DNA of 64,000 nt from Bacteroidales bacterium (GCA_017464285.1 JAFUDT010000003.1:124001-188000), one strand, 5' to 3'. Shown: positions 37,645 to 48,091, counted from the stretch's first letter. Notes: generated from the letters alone by a model not told the origin. Made by a program: numbers and translations.

Positions 37645-38274
37645 ATGGAACTGAGTGTATTTAATATCAAAGGTGAAGATACCGGTCGCAAGATTACGCT
37701 GAGTGACTCGGTATTTGCGGTTGAGCCCAATGATCATGTTCTGTGGCTGGCTGTCAAGCAGCATCTGGCCAACAAGCGTCAAGGTACTCACAAGTCGAAG
37801 GAACGCAGTGAAGTGTCCGGTTCTACCAAGAAACTCGGTCGTCAGAAAGGCGGCGGCGGTGCCCGTCACGGTGACATCAACTCGCCTGTAATGGTCGGCG
37901 GTGGTCGTGTATTCGGTCCTGTTCCCCGTGACTACAGTTTCAAGCTGAACAAGAAGGTCAAAGCGCTGGCCCGCAAGTCGGCCCTGACCTACAAGGCTCA
38001 GGACAGCGCCATCAAGGTGGTTGAAGATTTTTCTTTCGAGGCTCCGAAGACCAAGGATTTCGTTGCCCTGATCAAGAATTTGCAACTTCCTGAAAAAAAG
38101 ATAGTTTTGGTATTGTCAGAACAAAATAAAAACGTATATTTGTCGGCTCGTAATTTGCCGAAAGTAGAAGTTGTAACGGTTTCTGAATTAGATACTTATA
38201 CAATTATGTCGGCAAATTCTCTCGTGCTGATGGAAGGTTCTGTTGCCGCAGTTGAGAATGTTTTTAATGCATAA
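37645..38274 (+). CDS. rplD: 50S ribosomal protein L4
   Basis: The 209-residue protein has the extended loop reaching the exit tunnel ([20 protein letters not shown], about residues 52-71) and the following [20 protein letters not shown]. The C-terminal third is less GC-rich than the rest of the gene. In enteric bacteria L4 controls the S10 operon; whether it does so here is unknown. It ends 13 bases before the rplW start. Confidence 0.97.
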   Translation: MELSVFNIKGEDTGRKITLSDSVFAVEPNDHVLWLAVKQHLANKRQGTHKSKERSEVSGSTKKLGRQKGGGGARHGDINSPVMVGGGRVFGPVPRDYSFKLNKKVKALARKSALTYKAQDSAIKVVEDFSFEAPKTKDFVALIKNLQLPEKKIVLVLSEQNKNVYLSARNLPKVEVVTVSELDTYTIMSANSLVLMEGSVAAVENVFNA

Positions 38275-38287
38275 GGAGAACAAGACA

Positions 38288-38578
38288 ATGGGAATTATTA
38301 TTAAACCTATCGTAACTGAAAAGATGACGGCCGTCTCCGAGAAGATGGCCCGTTATGGTTTCCGTGTGCAGCCTGGGGCAAACAAGCTGGAAATCGCCAA
38401 GGAGGTAGAGCGTCTGTATCATGTCACTGTGGTCAGTGTCAATACAGCTAACTATCGTCCCAAACAGAAGAACCGCTACACCAAAGGTGGACTTATCAAG
38501 GGAAAAACGTCTGCATTCAAAAAGGCTGTTGTCACTTTGAAGGAAGGCGATGTTATTGATTTTTATAGCAATCTATAA
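38288..38578 (+). CDS. rplW: 50S ribosomal protein L23
   Basis: The 96-residue protein shows [17 protein letters not shown] and the C-terminal half with [17 protein letters not shown], typical of L23. L23 sits at the tunnel exit and is the docking point for trigger factor and SRP. The start at 38288 ([11 protein letters not shown]) is the family start; a frame extension upstream overlaps the end of rplD and is rejected. Confidence 0.96.
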   Translation: MGIIIKPIVTEKMTAVSEKMARYGFRVQPGANKLEIAKEVERLYHVTVVSVNTANYRPKQKNRYTKGGLIKGKTSAFKKAVVTLKEGDVIDFYSNL

Positions 38579-38583
38579 GTAAA

Positions 38584-39408
38584 ATGGCAGTACGCAAATT
38601 TAAGCCCACAACACCTGGGCAGAGACATAAGGTTATCGGTGCCTTTGAAAACATCACTGCTTCGGCACCGGAGAAATCTCTTGTTTACGGATTGAGAAAA
38701 TCCGGTGGACGCAATAACTCGGGTAAGATGACCATGCGCTACATGGGTGGCGGTCACAAGAGGAAATTCCGTTTCATCGACTTCAAGAGAAACAAATTTG
38801 GTGTTCCTGCAACTGTCAAGACGATCGAGTACGATCCCAACCGTTCGGCCCGTATCGCCTTGCTGTATTATGCAGACGGTGAGAAAGCTTACATTATCGC
38901 TCCGGACGGACTGCAGCCCGGTCAGGTGCTCATGTCCGGCGAAAATGCCGCTCCCGAAGTCGGTAATGCGCTTCCCTTGAAGAATATCCCTGTTGGTACA
39001 GTGATTCATAATATTGAACTGCGTCCGGGTCAGGGTGCCAAGATGGTACGCTCGGCCGGTACGTTTGCACAGCTGATCTCGAAAGAAGACGACTATGCCA
39101 TCATCCGTATGCCTTCGGGTGAAACCCGCAAGATCCTTGCTGCCTGTCTGGCAACTGTCGGCAGCGTCGGTAACTCCGACCATGGTCTGGAGAGCCGCGG
39201 TAAGGCCGGTGCTTCGAGATGGGTAGGCCGTCGTCCGAGAAACCGTGGTGTGGTCATGAACCCGGTAGATCACCCGATGGGTGGTGGTGAAGGCCGCGCT
39301 TCCGGCGGACATCCGAGATCCCGCAAGGGCTTGTTGGCAAAGGGCTTGAGAACAAGAGCTCCCAAGAAACTGTCGAACAAGTATATCATTGAAAGAAGAA
39401 AGAAATAA
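38584..39408 (+). CDS. rplB: 50S ribosomal protein L2
   Basis: The 274-residue protein has the L2 hallmark [20 protein letters not shown] near the C-terminus, the region close to the peptidyl transferase centre, and the RNA-binding core [20 protein letters not shown]. It has normal length. L2 helps subunit joining and tRNA binding. It starts 5 bases after rplW. Confidence 0.98.
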   Translation: MAVRKFKPTTPGQRHKVIGAFENITASAPEKSLVYGLRKSGGRNNSGKMTMRYMGGGHKRKFRFIDFKRNKFGVPATVKTIEYDPNRSARIALLYYADGEKAYIIAPDGLQPGQVLMSGENAAPEVGNALPLKNIPVGTVIHNIELRPGQGAKMVRSAGTFAQLISKEDDYAIIRMPSGETRKILAACLATVGSVGNSDHGLESRGKAGASRWVGRRPRNRGVVMNPVDHPMGGGEGRASGGHPRSRKGLLAKGLRTRAPKKLSNKYIIERRKK

Positions 39409-39423
39409 TAAAGCAGTAGTATT

Positions 39424-39690
39424 ATGAGTCGTTCATTAAAGAAAGGACCGTTTATCAGCACCAGACTGGAGAACAGAATTCTGGCCATGAATGAATCTGG
39501 CAAGAAGAGTGTCGTCAAGACCTGGTCGCGTGCCTCTATGATCTCCCCCGATTTCGTAGGCCACACCATCGCGGTTCATAATGGAAATAAGTTTATTCCG
39601 GTGTATGTCACCGAAAACATGGTCGGACACAAGCTGGGTGAATTCGCTCCCACGCGCACGTTCAGAGGCCATAGTGGAAACAGAAAATAA
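39424..39690 (+). CDS. rpsS: 30S ribosomal protein S19
   Basis: The 88-residue protein is complete: [11 protein letters not shown] at the start, [20 protein letters not shown] in the middle and the S19 signature [17 protein letters not shown] at the end. S19 forms a complex with S13 in the 30S head near the A site. It lies in the conserved order rplB-rpsS-rplV. Confidence 0.98.
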   Translation: MSRSLKKGPFISTRLENRILAMNESGKKSVVKTWSRASMISPDFVGHTIAVHNGNKFIPVYVTENMVGHKLGEFAPTRTFRGHSGNRK

Positions 39691-39704
39691 TAAAGAATTA
39701 AACA

Positions 39705-40136
39705 ATGGGTGCAAGAAAAAGAATAGCAGCAGACGCAAGGAAAGAAGCCTTGAAGTCGATGTATTTTGCCAAATTGAACGGTGTTCCCACATCACCTCGT
39801 AAGATGCGTCTGGTTGCCGATATGATCCGCGGTAAAGAAGTCTTTCTCGCGCTGGGCATGCTCAAGTTCTCGAACAAGGAAGCTGCCGGCCGCATGGAGA
39901 AGCTGCTTCGTTCCGCCATATCCAACTGGGAACAGAAGAACGAGCGCAAGGCTGAGGCCGGTGAGCTCTATATCAGTGAGATCAAGGTCGATTCAGCTAT
40001 GATGCTGAAACGTCTGCGTCCGGCTCCCCAGGGCCGTGGCTACAGAATCCGCAAGCGTTCGAACCACGTTACTTTGGCCGTTGATACGATCAAGAAAGAA
40101 GTAGTTAACGAGAATACTAACGAACAAAATTCATAA
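39705..40136 (+). CDS. rplV: 50S ribosomal protein L22
   Basis: The 143-residue protein is longer than the about 110 of E. coli, with extra residues at both ends (N-terminal [19 protein letters not shown]-terminal [17 protein letters not shown]). The core [20 protein letters not shown] and the tunnel-loop region [20 protein letters not shown] are typical. L22 lines the exit tunnel next to L4. It ends 4 bases before rpsC. Confidence 0.97.
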   Translation: MGARKRIAADARKEALKSMYFAKLNGVPTSPRKMRLVADMIRGKEVFLALGMLKFSNKEAAGRMEKLLRSAISNWEQKNERKAEAGELYISEIKVDSAMMLKRLRPAPQGRGYRIRKRSNHVTLAVDTIKKEVVNENTNEQNS

Positions 40137-40140
40137 CCAA

Positions 40141-40884
40141 ATGGGACAGAAAGTAAATCCGGTAAGTAACCGTTTAGGTATCATCAAAGGTTGGGACTCC
40201 AACTGGTACGGTGGTGATAACTATGGAGATACCTTGTTGGAGGACAGCAAGATACGTAAGTATCTGAATGCCCGTTTGGCTAAAGCAAGTGTTTCTCGTA
40301 TTGTCATTGAGCGTACCCTCAAGCTGGTCACTATCACTGTTTGCACCGCCCGTCCCGGTATCATCATCGGCAAAGGCGGCCAGGAGGTTGACAAACTGAA
40401 GGAAGAACTCAAGAAGATCACAGACAAGGACGTTCAGATCAATATTTTCGAGATCAAGCGCCCCGAGTTGGACGCCGTGATTGTCGCCAACAACATCGCC
40501 CGTCAGATCGAAGGTAAGATTGCTTACCGTCGTGCTGTCAAGATGGCTGTCGCTTCGACCATGCGTATGGGTGCCGAGGGTATCAAGGTGCTGGTTTCCG
40601 GTCGTCTGAACGGTGCGGAAATTGCCCGCTCGGAAATGTACAAGGAAGGACGTACCCCGCTGCATACCTTCCGTGCCGATATCGACTATGCTCAGGCTGA
40701 AGCTCTGACCAAGGTCGGTCTGATCGGTATCAAGGTCTGGATCTGCCGTGGAGAGATTTACGGCAAGGTCGACCTGGCCCCTCAGTTTACGGCATTCAAG
40801 GAAACCGGTCGCGGTGGCAACACCGGCGAGCGTCGTGATGACCGTAGAGGTTTCCGCAAAAAGAAAAGTAATAATAACCGATAA
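40141..40884 (+). CDS. rpsC: 30S ribosomal protein S3
   Basis: The 247-residue protein starts [20 protein letters not shown], has the KH domain with [16 protein letters not shown] (about residues 70-85) and the C-terminal S3 domain with [13 protein letters not shown] and [16 protein letters not shown] sequence. A basic tail ([17 protein letters not shown]) ends it. S3 helps form the mRNA entry and helicase site. Full-length and normal. Confidence 0.98.
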   Translation: MGQKVNPVSNRLGIIKGWDSNWYGGDNYGDTLLEDSKIRKYLNARLAKASVSRIVIERTLKLVTITVCTARPGIIIGKGGQEVDKLKEELKKITDKDVQINIFEIKRPELDAVIVANNIARQIEGKIAYRRAVKMAVASTMRMGAEGIKVLVSGRLNGAEIARSEMYKEGRTPLHTFRADIDYAQAEALTKVGLIGIKVWICRGEIYGKVDLAPQFTAFKETGRGGNTGERRDDRRGFRKKKSNNNR

Positions 40885-40896
40885 CAGAAACGCAAG

Positions 40897-41328
40897 ATGT
40901 TACAACCGAAAAGAACAAAATTCAGAAGACCGCAAAAGGGCCGCATGAAGGGTATGGCCCAGCGTGGTAACCAATTGGCGTTCGGTTCTTTTGGAATAAA
41001 AACGTTGGAAAGCAAATGGATTACCGCTCCGCAGATTGAGGCTGCCCGTATCGCTGTGACTCGTTATATGCAGCGTCAGGGACAGATCTGGATCAGAATT
41101 TTCCCGGATAAGCCCTTTACCAAGAAACCGGCTGAAGTACGTATGGGTAAAGGTAAAGGATCGCCGGAAGGTTTCGTGGCCCCTGTCACTCCCGGCAGAA
41201 TCCTGATTGAAGTGGAAGGTGTTTCATTCGCAGTCGCCCAGGAAGCTTTGCGCCTGGCAGCCCAGAAACTTCCGGTCAAGACTAAGTTCGTTGTGAGACG
41301 AGATTATGATGAAACTCAAAATGTATAA
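40897..41328 (+). CDS. rplP: 50S ribosomal protein L16
   Basis: The 143-residue protein starts [19 protein letters not shown] and contains [20 protein letters not shown] and [20 protein letters not shown], the L16 signature with the arginine that is hydroxylated in some bacteria (E. coli Arg81 region). L16 shapes the A site of the large subunit. It starts 12 bases after rpsC. Confidence 0.97.
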   Translation: MLQPKRTKFRRPQKGRMKGMAQRGNQLAFGSFGIKTLESKWITAPQIEAARIAVTRYMQRQGQIWIRIFPDKPFTKKPAEVRMGKGKGSPEGFVAPVTPGRILIEVEGVSFAVAQEALRLAAQKLPVKTKFVVRRDYDETQNV

Positions 41329-41333
41329 GCCTT

Positions 41334-41537
41334 ATGAAGATCAAAGAAGTTAGAGAATTGACGACCAAGGAAATCTTGGAGCGTATCGATGCAGAAACTG
41401 CTCGCTTGAGCTCTTTGAAACTGCAGCACAGCATCTCTCCTCTGGACAATCCCATGCAGATTAAGGATGCACGTCGGCTTATTGCACGTCTGAAGACCGT
41501 ATTAGAAGAAAGAAGTAATCAAGAACAAGCTAATTAA
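41334..41537 (+). CDS. rpmC: 50S ribosomal protein L29
   Basis: The 67-residue helical protein has the L29 form: [19 protein letters not shown], then [20 protein letters not shown] and [15 protein letters not shown]29 lies next to L23 at the tunnel exit. It begins 5 bases after rplP and ends 8 bases before rpsQ. Confidence 0.95.
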   Translation: MKIKEVRELTTKEILERIDAETARLSSLKLQHSISPLDNPMQIKDARRLIARLKTVLEERSNQEQAN

Positions 41538-41545
41538 TAAGTCTG

Positions 41546-41800
41546 ATGGAAAGAAATTTAAGAAAAGAAAGACTGGGTGTGGTCGTTAGCAACAAGGGCG
41601 ACAAGTCTGTCGTGGTTGCTGCTAAGTTCAAGGAGAAGCATCCGATCTACGGCAAATTCGTCAGCAAGACCAAGAAGTACTATGCACATGACGAAAATAA
41701 TGAATGCAACATCGGCGACACCGTGAGAATCATGGAAACTCGTCCTTTGAGCAAGACCAAAAGATGGAGATTAGTTGAAATCGTTGAAAGAGCTAAATAA
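41546..41800 (+). CDS. rpsQ: 30S ribosomal protein S17
   Basis: The 84-residue OB-fold protein has [20 protein letters not shown] and the signature [21 protein letters not shown]17 is a primary 16S rRNA-binding protein. It is followed after 2 bases by rplN. Confidence 0.97.
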   Translation: MERNLRKERLGVVVSNKGDKSVVVAAKFKEKHPIYGKFVSKTKKYYAHDENNECNIGDTVRIMETRPLSKTKRWRLVEIVERAK

Positions 41801-41802
41801 TC

Positions 41803-42168
41803 ATGATACAGACAGAGACTAGGCTGAATGTAGCCGACAACAGTGGTGCAAAAGAAGTGCTTTGTATCCGTGTACTGGGCGGTACGAAGAAACGCTATGC
41901 AACCGTAGGTGACATTATCGTAGTAGCGGTAAAGAAGGTCATCCCCTCCAGTGATATGAAGAAAGGTGTCGTCTCGAAGGCTGTCGTTGTTCGTACCAAA
42001 AAGGAAATCAAGCGGGCCGACGGCTCCTATATCCGCTTTGACGACAATGCCTGTGTCATGCTGACCAACGCCGACGAACTCCGCGGCAGCCGTATCTTCG
42101 GACCGGTAGCCCGTGAGCTCCGTGCAACGAACATGAAAATTGTTTCTTTGGCTCCGGAAGTACTTTAA
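41803..42168 (+). CDS. rplN: 50S ribosomal protein L14
   Basis: The 121-residue protein opens [20 protein letters not shown] and has the L14 pattern [20 protein letters not shown] and [13 protein letters not shown]. It is a core protein of the subunit interface and the binding place of the silencing factor RsfS. First gene of the spc part of the run after rpsQ. Confidence 0.98.
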   Translation: MIQTETRLNVADNSGAKEVLCIRVLGGTKKRYATVGDIIVVAVKKVIPSSDMKKGVVSKAVVVRTKKEIKRADGSYIRFDDNACVMLTNADELRGSRIFGPVARELRATNMKIVSLAPEVL

Positions 42169-42189
42169 TTATCAGAAACAAAACAAGTC

Positions 42190-42510
42190 ATGAGTAAGTT
42201 ACATATTAAGAAAGGCGATACCGTTTACGTTAATACCGGCGAAGACAAGGGTAAAACCGGTCGGGTACTGAGCGTGGACGTTGATAAGAAACGTGCTATC
42301 GTAGAAGGTATCAACATGGTATCGAAACATACCAAGCCTAATGCAAAGAGTCCCCAGGGCGGTATCCTCAAACAGGAAGCCCCGATCCACATCTCGAATC
42401 TGAATCCGGTTGATCCGAAGACCGGCAAACCGACCCGTATCGGTCGCGTTCGCAATGAGGAGGGTAAATTAGTTCGTGTATCCAAAATTTCAGGAGAGGA
42501 GATCAAATAA
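42190..42510 (+). CDS. rplX: 50S ribosomal protein L24
   Basis: The 106-residue protein contains a KOW motif ([20 protein letters not shown], residues 7-26) and the L24 region [21 protein letters not shown]24 starts 50S assembly by binding the 5' part of 23S rRNA. Its stop codon shares a base with the rplE start (TAATG), so the two are probably translationally coupled. Confidence 0.97.
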   Translation: MSKLHIKKGDTVYVNTGEDKGKTGRVLSVDVDKKRAIVEGINMVSKHTKPNAKSPQGGILKQEAPIHISNLNPVDPKTGKPTRIGRVRNEEGKLVRVSKISGEEIK

Positions 42511-43064
42511 TGAATACAGCAAGTCTGAAACAAGATTATAAGGAACGGATTGTTCCGTTGTTGACCAAGGAATTTGGCTACCACACGGTCATGCAGGTAC
42601 CGAAGCTCAAGAAGATTGTCATCAATCAGGGCCTGGGTATCGCTGTCGCCGACAAGAAAATCATCGACACTGCAATTGCAGAGCTGACAGCCATTACCGG
42701 TCAGAAAGCTGTGGCCACCATCTCACGCAAGGATATCGCCAACTTCAAGCTGCGTAAGAAAATGCCCGTGGGTGTCATGGTGACGCTGCGTCGTGAGCAG
42801 ATGTATGAGTTCCTCGAAAGGCTGGTGCGCGTGGCTCTGCCCCGTATCCGTGACTTCAAGGGTATCGAAGGCCGTCTCGACGGTCGCGGCAACTACACGC
42901 TGGGTATCCAGGAACAGATCATCTTCCCCGAAATCAACATCGATAACATCGAGCGTCTGATGGGTATGAACATTACGATGGTTACCAGTGCCAAAACCGA
43001 CGAAGAGGGCTACGCTCTGCTTCGTGAGTTCGGTCTGCCTTTTAAGAACAACAAAAAAAACTGA
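42510..43064 (+). CDS. rplE: 50S ribosomal protein L5
   Basis: The 184-residue protein shows [20 protein letters not shown], then [20 protein letters not shown] and [14 protein letters not shown] sequence and [20 protein letters not shown], all typical of L5, which carries 5S rRNA and touches the P-site tRNA. It overlaps rplX by one base and precedes rpsN by 4 bases. Confidence 0.98.
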   Translation: MNTASLKQDYKERIVPLLTKEFGYHTVMQVPKLKKIVINQGLGIAVADKKIIDTAIAELTAITGQKAVATISRKDIANFKLRKKMPVGVMVTLRREQMYEFLERLVRVALPRIRDFKGIEGRLDGRGNYTLGIQEQIIFPEINIDNIERLMGMNITMVTSAKTDEEGYALLREFGLPFKNNKKN

Positions 43065-43068
43065 CGTT

Positions 43069-43338
43069 ATGGCCAAAGAATCAATGAAAGCCCGCGAGGT
43101 AAGACGTGCCCGTCTGATTGCCAAGTATGCCGAGAAGAGAAAACAGCTCAAGGCTGAAGGTAATTACGAAGCACTGCAGGACCTGCCCAAGAATTCTTGT
43201 CCGACCCGTATCCACAACCGTTGCAAAATGACCGGTCGTCCCAAAGGATACATCAGACAGTTCGGTATCTCACGTATTCAGTTCCGTGAGATGGCATCCA
43301 AGGGTCTTATTCCCGGTGTCAAGAAAGCTAGCTGGTAA
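43069..43338 (+). CDS. rpsN: 30S ribosomal protein S14, cysteine-poor long form
   Basis: The 89-residue protein has the S14 C-terminal signature [20 protein letters not shown] and [17 protein letters not shown]. Its length and the absence of paired CxxC motifs mark it as the long, zinc-free form. Such forms are often thought to lower the zinc need of ribosomes. The start at 43069 is the family start; the open frame runs back into rplE but is not used. Confidence 0.96.
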   Translation: MAKESMKAREVRRARLIAKYAEKRKQLKAEGNYEALQDLPKNSCPTRIHNRCKMTGRPKGYIRQFGISRIQFREMASKGLIPGVKKASW

Positions 43339-43410
43339 TTAAGCAAGTGATATCATCACATTAGTGTTAAATATTGTCCGGAACAGCCGGATCAATTTAA
43401 ATCAAAGTTT

Positions 43411-43809
43411 ATGACAGATCCTATTGCAGATTATCTGACAAGATTGCGGAACGCCATCCAGGCCAATCACAGAGTCGTGGAGGTTCCTGCATCCAACTTG
43501 AAAAAAGAGATCACCAAGATCCTTTTTCAAAAGGGTTATATCCTGAACTACAAGTTCGAGGATGAGGTCGGCCCCCAGGGTAACATCAAGATCGCCCTGA
43601 AATATGACCCGGTAACCAAGGTCAATGCCATCAAGTCATTGACGCGTGTTTCCAAACCCGGTCTTCGCCACTATGTCGGCTATCGTGAGATGCCGCGTGT
43701 GCTGAACGGACTGGGCATCGCCATTCTTTCCACTTCCAAGGGCGTGATGACCGACAAGGAAGCCAAGGACCTGAAGCTGGGCGGTGAAGTTTTGTGTTTC
43801 GTCTATTAA
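43411..43809 (+). CDS. rpsH: 30S ribosomal protein S8
   Basis: The 132-residue protein starts MTDPIADYLTRLRNAIQANH and ends with the S8 signature ISTSKGVMTDKEAKDLKLGG and EVLCFVY. In E. coli S8 represses the spc operon by binding its mRNA near rplE; here a 72-base spacer precedes the gene, but I could not identify a matching site. S8 binds the central domain of 16S rRNA. Confidence 0.98.
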   Translation: MTDPIADYLTRLRNAIQANHRVVEVPASNLKKEITKILFQKGYILNYKFEDEVGPQGNIKIALKYDPVTKVNAIKSLTRVSKPGLRHYVGYREMPRVLNGLGIAILSTSKGVMTDKEAKDLKLGGEVLCFVY

Positions 43810-43827
43810 TAAAGGGAGGAGAAGATT

Positions 43828-44385
43828 ATGTCAAGAATAGGAAAATTGCCCGTCGCTCTTCCTCAAGGCGTCAGCATTACCGTGGACGGTAACAATGTGG
43901 TAACGGTCAAGGGCCCGAAGGGCACTTTGACTCAGGCTGTCAATCCTGATATTACCGTCAAGGTGGAAGACGGTCAGGTCGTTCTGACCCGTCCGACAGA
44001 CGATAAGGAACATCGTTCTCTGCATGGTTTGTATCGTGCGTTGATTCATAATATGGTTGTTGGAGTTTCCGAAGGTTTCAAGAAGGCTCAGGAACTGGTC
44101 GGTGTGGGTTATCGTGCCACCAGTGAAGGTCAGGTGCTGAAGCTCGCGCTGGGCTACACCCACGAAATCTGGCTTTGCCTCCCCGATGAGGTCAAGGTGC
44201 AGACAGTGACCGAAAGAAACAAGAACCCGATGATTTATTTGGAGTCCTGTGACAAGCAGCTGCTGGGTCAGGTAAGTGCCAAGATCCGCTCCTTCCGCAA
44301 GCCTGAACCTTATAAGGGCAAGGGTATCCGCTTCGAAGGTGAATACGTTCGTCGTAAAGCGGGCAAGTCTGCTGCTAAGAAATAA
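43828..44385 (+). CDS. rplF: 50S ribosomal protein L6
   Basis: The 185-residue protein has the two-domain L6 plan: MSRIGKLPVALPQGVSITVD and, in the second domain, LVGVGYRATSEGQVLKLALG and KIRSFRKPEPYKGKGIRFEG. L6 lies near the factor-binding site of the 50S subunit. A GGAGGAG ribosome site is visible just before the start. Confidence 0.98.
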   Translation: MSRIGKLPVALPQGVSITVDGNNVVTVKGPKGTLTQAVNPDITVKVEDGQVVLTRPTDDKEHRSLHGLYRALIHNMVVGVSEGFKKAQELVGVGYRATSEGQVLKLALGYTHEIWLCLPDEVKVQTVTERNKNPMIYLESCDKQLLGQVSAKIRSFRKPEPYKGKGIRFEGEYVRRKAGKSAAKK

Positions 44386-44407
44386 TCACTTTAATATTTC
44401 ATAGATT

Positions 44408-44752
44408 ATGACAACGAAAGAAATAAGAAGAATAAAAATCAAGGCCCGTGTCCGCTCGAAAATCTCCGGAACGGCTGAGATGCCCCGCATGACCGTTTTC
44501 AGAAGCAACAAGCAGATCTACGTGCAGTTTATTGACGATAAGGCCGGTCGGACGCTTGCTTCTGCCTCCTCGCTGAAACTGGAAGAGAAGGTCGGCAAGA
44601 AAGAACAGGCTGTCAAAGTCGGTGAAATGGCCGCCAAGAATGCCTTGGAAGCCGGTATCACTGCTGTGGTCTTCGACCGCAACGGCTACTTGTATCATGG
44701 TAGAATCAAAGAATTGGCTGATGCCGCACGTAAAGGCGGTCTTAAATTTTAA
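44408..44752 (+). CDS. rplR: 50S ribosomal protein L18
   Basis: The 114-residue protein has the basic N-terminus ([20 protein letters not shown]), [17 protein letters not shown] and the L18 end [21 protein letters not shown]18 with L5 and L25 binds 5S rRNA. It precedes rpsE by 5 bases. Confidence 0.97.
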   Translation: MTTKEIRRIKIKARVRSKISGTAEMPRMTVFRSNKQIYVQFIDDKAGRTLASASSLKLEEKVGKKEQAVKVGEMAAKNALEAGITAVVFDRNGYLYHGRIKELADAARKGGLKF

Positions 44753-44757
44753 ACACT

Positions 44758-45276
44758 ATGGCAGGACAAATAAACAGAGTAAAGTCAACCAACGATCTGG
44801 AGTTGAAAGACAGACTGGTAGCTATCAATCGTGTGACCAAGGTGACCAAGGGCGGACGTGCTTTCAGTTTCGCAGCGATTGTCGTTGTCGGAAATGAAAA
44901 CGGCGTTGTCGGCTACGGCCTGGGCAAAGCCGGTGAAGTTACCGCAGCCATTGCCAAAGGTGCCGAGGCTGCTAAGAAGAACCTGATCCGTGTTCCTGTG
45001 CTGAAGGGTACCATCCCTCACGAACAGAGCACCAAGTTCGGCGGTGCAGAGGTCATTCTCATTCCTGCTTCCCAGGGTACCGGCCTGAAGGCCGGCGGTG
45101 CCATGCGTGCTGTCCTGGAGAGTGCCGGTATCACCGACGTGCTTGCCAAGTCGAAAGGCTCATCCAACCCCCACAACCTGGTCAAAGCCACCATCAAGGC
45201 CCTGAGCGAAATGCGCGATGCCTATGCAGTGGCCAAAGCCCGTGGTATTTCCGTTGAACGTGTTTTTAAAGGATAA
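44758..45276 (+). CDS. rpsE: 30S ribosomal protein S5
   Basis: The 172-residue protein has the double-stranded-RNA-like N-terminal domain with [20 protein letters not shown] and [13 protein letters not shown], and the C-terminal [16 protein letters not shown] region seen as [21 protein letters not shown]5 shapes the mRNA entry and decoding fidelity. Residues in the spectinomycin loop (about 20-30) look normal. Confidence 0.97.
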   Translation: MAGQINRVKSTNDLELKDRLVAINRVTKVTKGGRAFSFAAIVVVGNENGVVGYGLGKAGEVTAAIAKGAEAAKKNLIRVPVLKGTIPHEQSTKFGGAEVILIPASQGTGLKAGGAMRAVLESAGITDVLAKSKGSSNPHNLVKATIKALSEMRDAYAVAKARGISVERVFKG

Positions 45277-45288
45277 GGAGGATTTATT

Positions 45289-45468
45289 ATGGCAACTATC
45301 AAAATCAAGCAAGTCAAGAGCCGTATCGGTGCTCCCGCCGTTCAGAAAAGAACCTTGGATGCACTGGGCATCAAGAAAATGAATCAGATTGTAGAGCATG
45401 AAGCCACACCTGCTATCCTTGGTATGGTCGAAAAAGTAAAACACTTAGTGAAAATTGTGGAGGAATAA
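45289..45468 (+). CDS. rpmD: 50S ribosomal protein L30
   Basis: A 59-residue protein read MATIKIKQVKSRIGAPAVQK, then RTLDALGIKKMNQIVEHEAT and ending VKHLVKIVEE. This is the complete L30 fold. It is found by its position between rpsE and rplO and by its sequence. An AAGGAGG ribosome site stands 8 bases before the start. Confidence 0.96.
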   Translation: MATIKIKQVKSRIGAPAVQKRTLDALGIKKMNQIVEHEATPAILGMVEKVKHLVKIVEE

Positions 45469-45473
45469 GCATT

Positions 45474-45944
45474 ATGAATTTAAATAATCTCAAACCTGCG
45501 GCCGGTTCAACCAAAACCCGCAAACGTATCGGCCGTGGTCCCGGTTCAGGCAGAGGCGGGACGTCAACCAGAGGTCACAAAGGTGCCAAGTCAAGATCGG
45601 GCTACAGCCGCAAGATCGGTTTCGAAGGCGGTCAGATGCCTTTGCAGCGTCGTCTGCCGAAGTTCGGTTTCAAGAATATCAACCGGATTGAATACAAAGC
45701 TATCAATATTTCCACCTTGCAGGCCTTGGCCGACAAGGGAATGACCAAGATTGATCTGGAGGTCCTCCAGCAGGCTGGCTACATTTCAGCCACCCAGCTG
45801 GTCAAGGTACTTGGCAACGGTTCTCTGACGGCCAAGCTGGACGTGACGGCCAATGCCTTCTCGGCATCTGCTGTCAAGGCCATTGAAGCTGCCGGAGGTA
45901 CGGCAACAGTATATGGCCGCGTGGAAGAAGAAACCAACGATTGA
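45474..45944 (+). CDS. rplO: 50S ribosomal protein L15
   Basis: The 156-residue protein starts MNLNNLKPAAGSTKTRKRIG, continues with the glycine-rich GRGPGSGRGGTSTRGHKGAK and has QRRLPKFGFKN. The C-terminal half is the globular domain. L15 is a late assembly protein. It starts 5 bases after rpmD and precedes secY by 21. Confidence 0.97.
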   Translation: MNLNNLKPAAGSTKTRKRIGRGPGSGRGGTSTRGHKGAKSRSGYSRKIGFEGGQMPLQRRLPKFGFKNINRIEYKAINISTLQALADKGMTKIDLEVLQQAGYISATQLVKVLGNGSLTAKLDVTANAFSASAVKAIEAAGGTATVYGRVEEETND

Positions 45945-45965
45945 TAATTTTAAAAGAACAATCGA

Positions 45966-47294
45966 ATGAAATTCGTTGAAACATTAAAGAATATCTGGAA
46001 AATCGAGGAGCTCAGAGACAGATTGCTGACAACCCTTCTGTTCGTTGCAGTGTTTCGTTTCGGATCGTTCGTCGTTCTGCCGGGCATTGACCCCAGTGCT
46101 CTGACTGGCCTCCAGCAACAAACCAGCGAAGGTATCATGTCCTTGCTGGATATGTTTACGGGAGGTGCCTTCTCGAATGCTTCCGTCTTCGGTTTGGGTA
46201 TTATGCCCTATATCTCTGCATCCATTGTGATTCAGCTGTTGGGCATAGCTGTTCCCTATTTCCAGAAACTGCAGCGGGAAGGCGAGAGCGGTCACCGCAA
46301 GCTGAACCAGTACACCCGTTATCTGACGGTGTTGGTGCTGCTTATCCAGGGTCCGGCTTTCCTGGCCAACCTCAGTGCCCAGCAGGTTCCCATGCCCGGC
46401 GGCTTTTGGTTCAGACTCTCTTCGGTGATTCTGCTGGCTGCCGGCAGTATGTTCATCCTCTGGTTGGGTGAACGTATCACGGACAAGGGTATCGGTAACG
46501 GTATCTCGATGATCATCCTGATTGGTATCATCGCCCGTCTGCCCCAGGCTCTGGTACAGGAATTCCTTTCGCGCTGGGAAACGGCCGCCGGCGGTCTGGT
46601 GATGTTCATCGCCGAGATCCTGCTTTTGTTGGCTGTGACCGTACTGGCCATCATGCTGGTACAGGGGACACGCAAGGTGCCCGTACAGTATGCCAAGAGA
46701 GTGGTAGGCAACCGTCAGTATGGCGGTGCCCGTCAGTATATTCCCCTCAAGGTGAATGCCGCCGGTGTGATGCCTATCATTTTTGCCCAGGCCATTATGT
46801 TCATTCCGCTGTCTTTCCTCCGCTTCTCATCGACGGGCGGCGGCAGCAACTTCTGGCGTATCATGACGGATATCAACGGTTTCTGGTATAATTGCATTTA
46901 TGCCGTCCTGATTATCCTGTTCACGTATTTCTATACGGCGATTACCATCAATCCCTCGCAGATGGCCGAGGATATGAAACGCAACGGCGGTTTCATCCCT
47001 GGTGTCAAACCCGGGAAAAAGACGGCGGAGTATATCGACGACATCATGTCGAGAATCACCCTGCCTGGTTCTATCTTCCTGGCATTTGTGGCCATTATGC
47101 CTGTCTTTGCCAAGATGCTCGGCATCACGGTCGGCTTCTCCCAGTTCTTCGGAGGTACCTCTCTGTTGATTCTGGTGGGTGTCGTCCTGGATACGCTGCA
47201 GCAGATCGAGAGCCACTTGCTGATGCGTCATTATGATGGTCTGCTCAAGTCCGGCCGCATCAAGGGCAGAACGGGCAGCATCGCCGCCTATTAA
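45966..47294 (+). CDS. secY: Preprotein translocase subunit SecY
   Basis: The 442-residue protein has ten hydrophobic segments. It starts with the amphipathic ETLKNIWKIEELRDRLLTTL and has LGIMPYISASIVIQLLGIAV (segment 2/plug region) and the cytosolic loop RKVPVQYAKRVVGNRQYGG that binds SecA and the ribosome. SecY is the pore of the Sec system, used by all the signal-peptide proteins in this window. Linked to rplO as in most bacteria. Confidence 0.98.
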   Translation: MKFVETLKNIWKIEELRDRLLTTLLFVAVFRFGSFVVLPGIDPSALTGLQQQTSEGIMSLLDMFTGGAFSNASVFGLGIMPYISASIVIQLLGIAVPYFQKLQREGESGHRKLNQYTRYLTVLVLLIQGPAFLANLSAQQVPMPGGFWFRLSSVILLAAGSMFILWLGERITDKGIGNGISMIILIGIIARLPQALVQEFLSRWETAAGGLVMFIAEILLLLAVTVLAIMLVQGTRKVPVQYAKRVVGNRQYGGARQYIPLKVNAAGVMPIIFAQAIMFIPLSFLRFSSTGGGSNFWRIMTDINGFWYNCIYAVLIILFTYFYTAITINPSQMAEDMKRNGGFIPGVKPGKKTAEYIDDIMSRITLPGSIFLAFVAIMPVFAKMLGITVGFSQFFGGTSLLILVGVVLDTLQQIESHLLMRHYDGLLKSGRIKGRTGSIAAY

Positions 47295-47305
47295 TTGTCA
47301 GTAGA

Positions 47306-48091
47306 ATGATCTATCTCAAGACTGAAGACGAAATAGCGCTGCTTCGTGAAAGCAACCAGATTGTAGCCAAGACCCTGGCCGAAGTCGGGAAGTACATACA
47401 GCCCGGAGTTACGACCAAGTATCTTGATCAGATAGGCGAGGACTTTATCCGTTCCTGCGGGGCCGTCCCCTCCTTTCTGAACTACAACGGCTATCCGGCT
47501 TCGCTGTGTCTCTCTGTAAATGATGTCGTGGTGCATGGCATACCCTCTGTCAAGACGGTGCTTCGCGACGGCGACATCATATCGGTCGACTGCGGTGCCT
47601 ACAAGAACGGCTTTCACGGTGACTCAACTTATACTTTCAGAGTTGGTGAAGTTGACGAAAAAGTCGTAAATTTGCTGCGGACTACCAAAGAGTCTCTTTA
47701 CCTGGGCATCGAACAGGCCATTGACGGCAACCGTCTGGGTGATATCGGCTATGCAGTGCAGACACATTGCCAGAAAAGAGGCTATTCCGTGGTCCGTGAA
47801 ATGGTAGGACACGGTGTCGGTCATCATCTGCACGAAGAACCCGAAGTATGCAACTACGGCAAACGCGGTTCCGGTGTGCTGCTGAAGGCAGGCATGGTGA
47901 TTGCCATTGAGCCGATGATCAACATGGGCAGCCGGCACATCGTCATTGAAAATGACGGTTGGACCACCCGCACGATGGACAGAAAACCCTCTGCCCATTT
48001 CGAGCATACGGTGGTTGTTCGCAGGGGCAAGGCAGAGATACTGTCTTCCTTCGACTATGTTCAGGAGGTTTTGGGAGATCGTTTTATTTAA
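47306..48091 (+). CDS. map: Methionine aminopeptidase, type I
   Basis: The 261-residue enzyme removes the first methionine from new proteins. The metal-binding residues are visible in DIISVDCGAYKNGFHGDSTY (two aspartates), REMVGHGVGHHLHEEPEVCN (His), AIEPMIN (Glu) and SAHFEHTVVV (Glu). Short N-terminus, no zinc finger: type I as in E. coli. It begins 11 bases after secY and precedes infA by 15. Confidence 0.97.
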   Translation: MIYLKTEDEIALLRESNQIVAKTLAEVGKYIQPGVTTKYLDQIGEDFIRSCGAVPSFLNYNGYPASLCLSVNDVVVHGIPSVKTVLRDGDIISVDCGAYKNGFHGDSTYTFRVGEVDEKVVNLLRTTKESLYLGIEQAIDGNRLGDIGYAVQTHCQKRGYSVVREMVGHGVGHHLHEEPEVCNYGKRGSGVLLKAGMVIAIEPMINMGSRHIVIENDGWTTRTMDRKPSAHFEHTVVVRRGKAEILSSFDYVQEVLGDRFI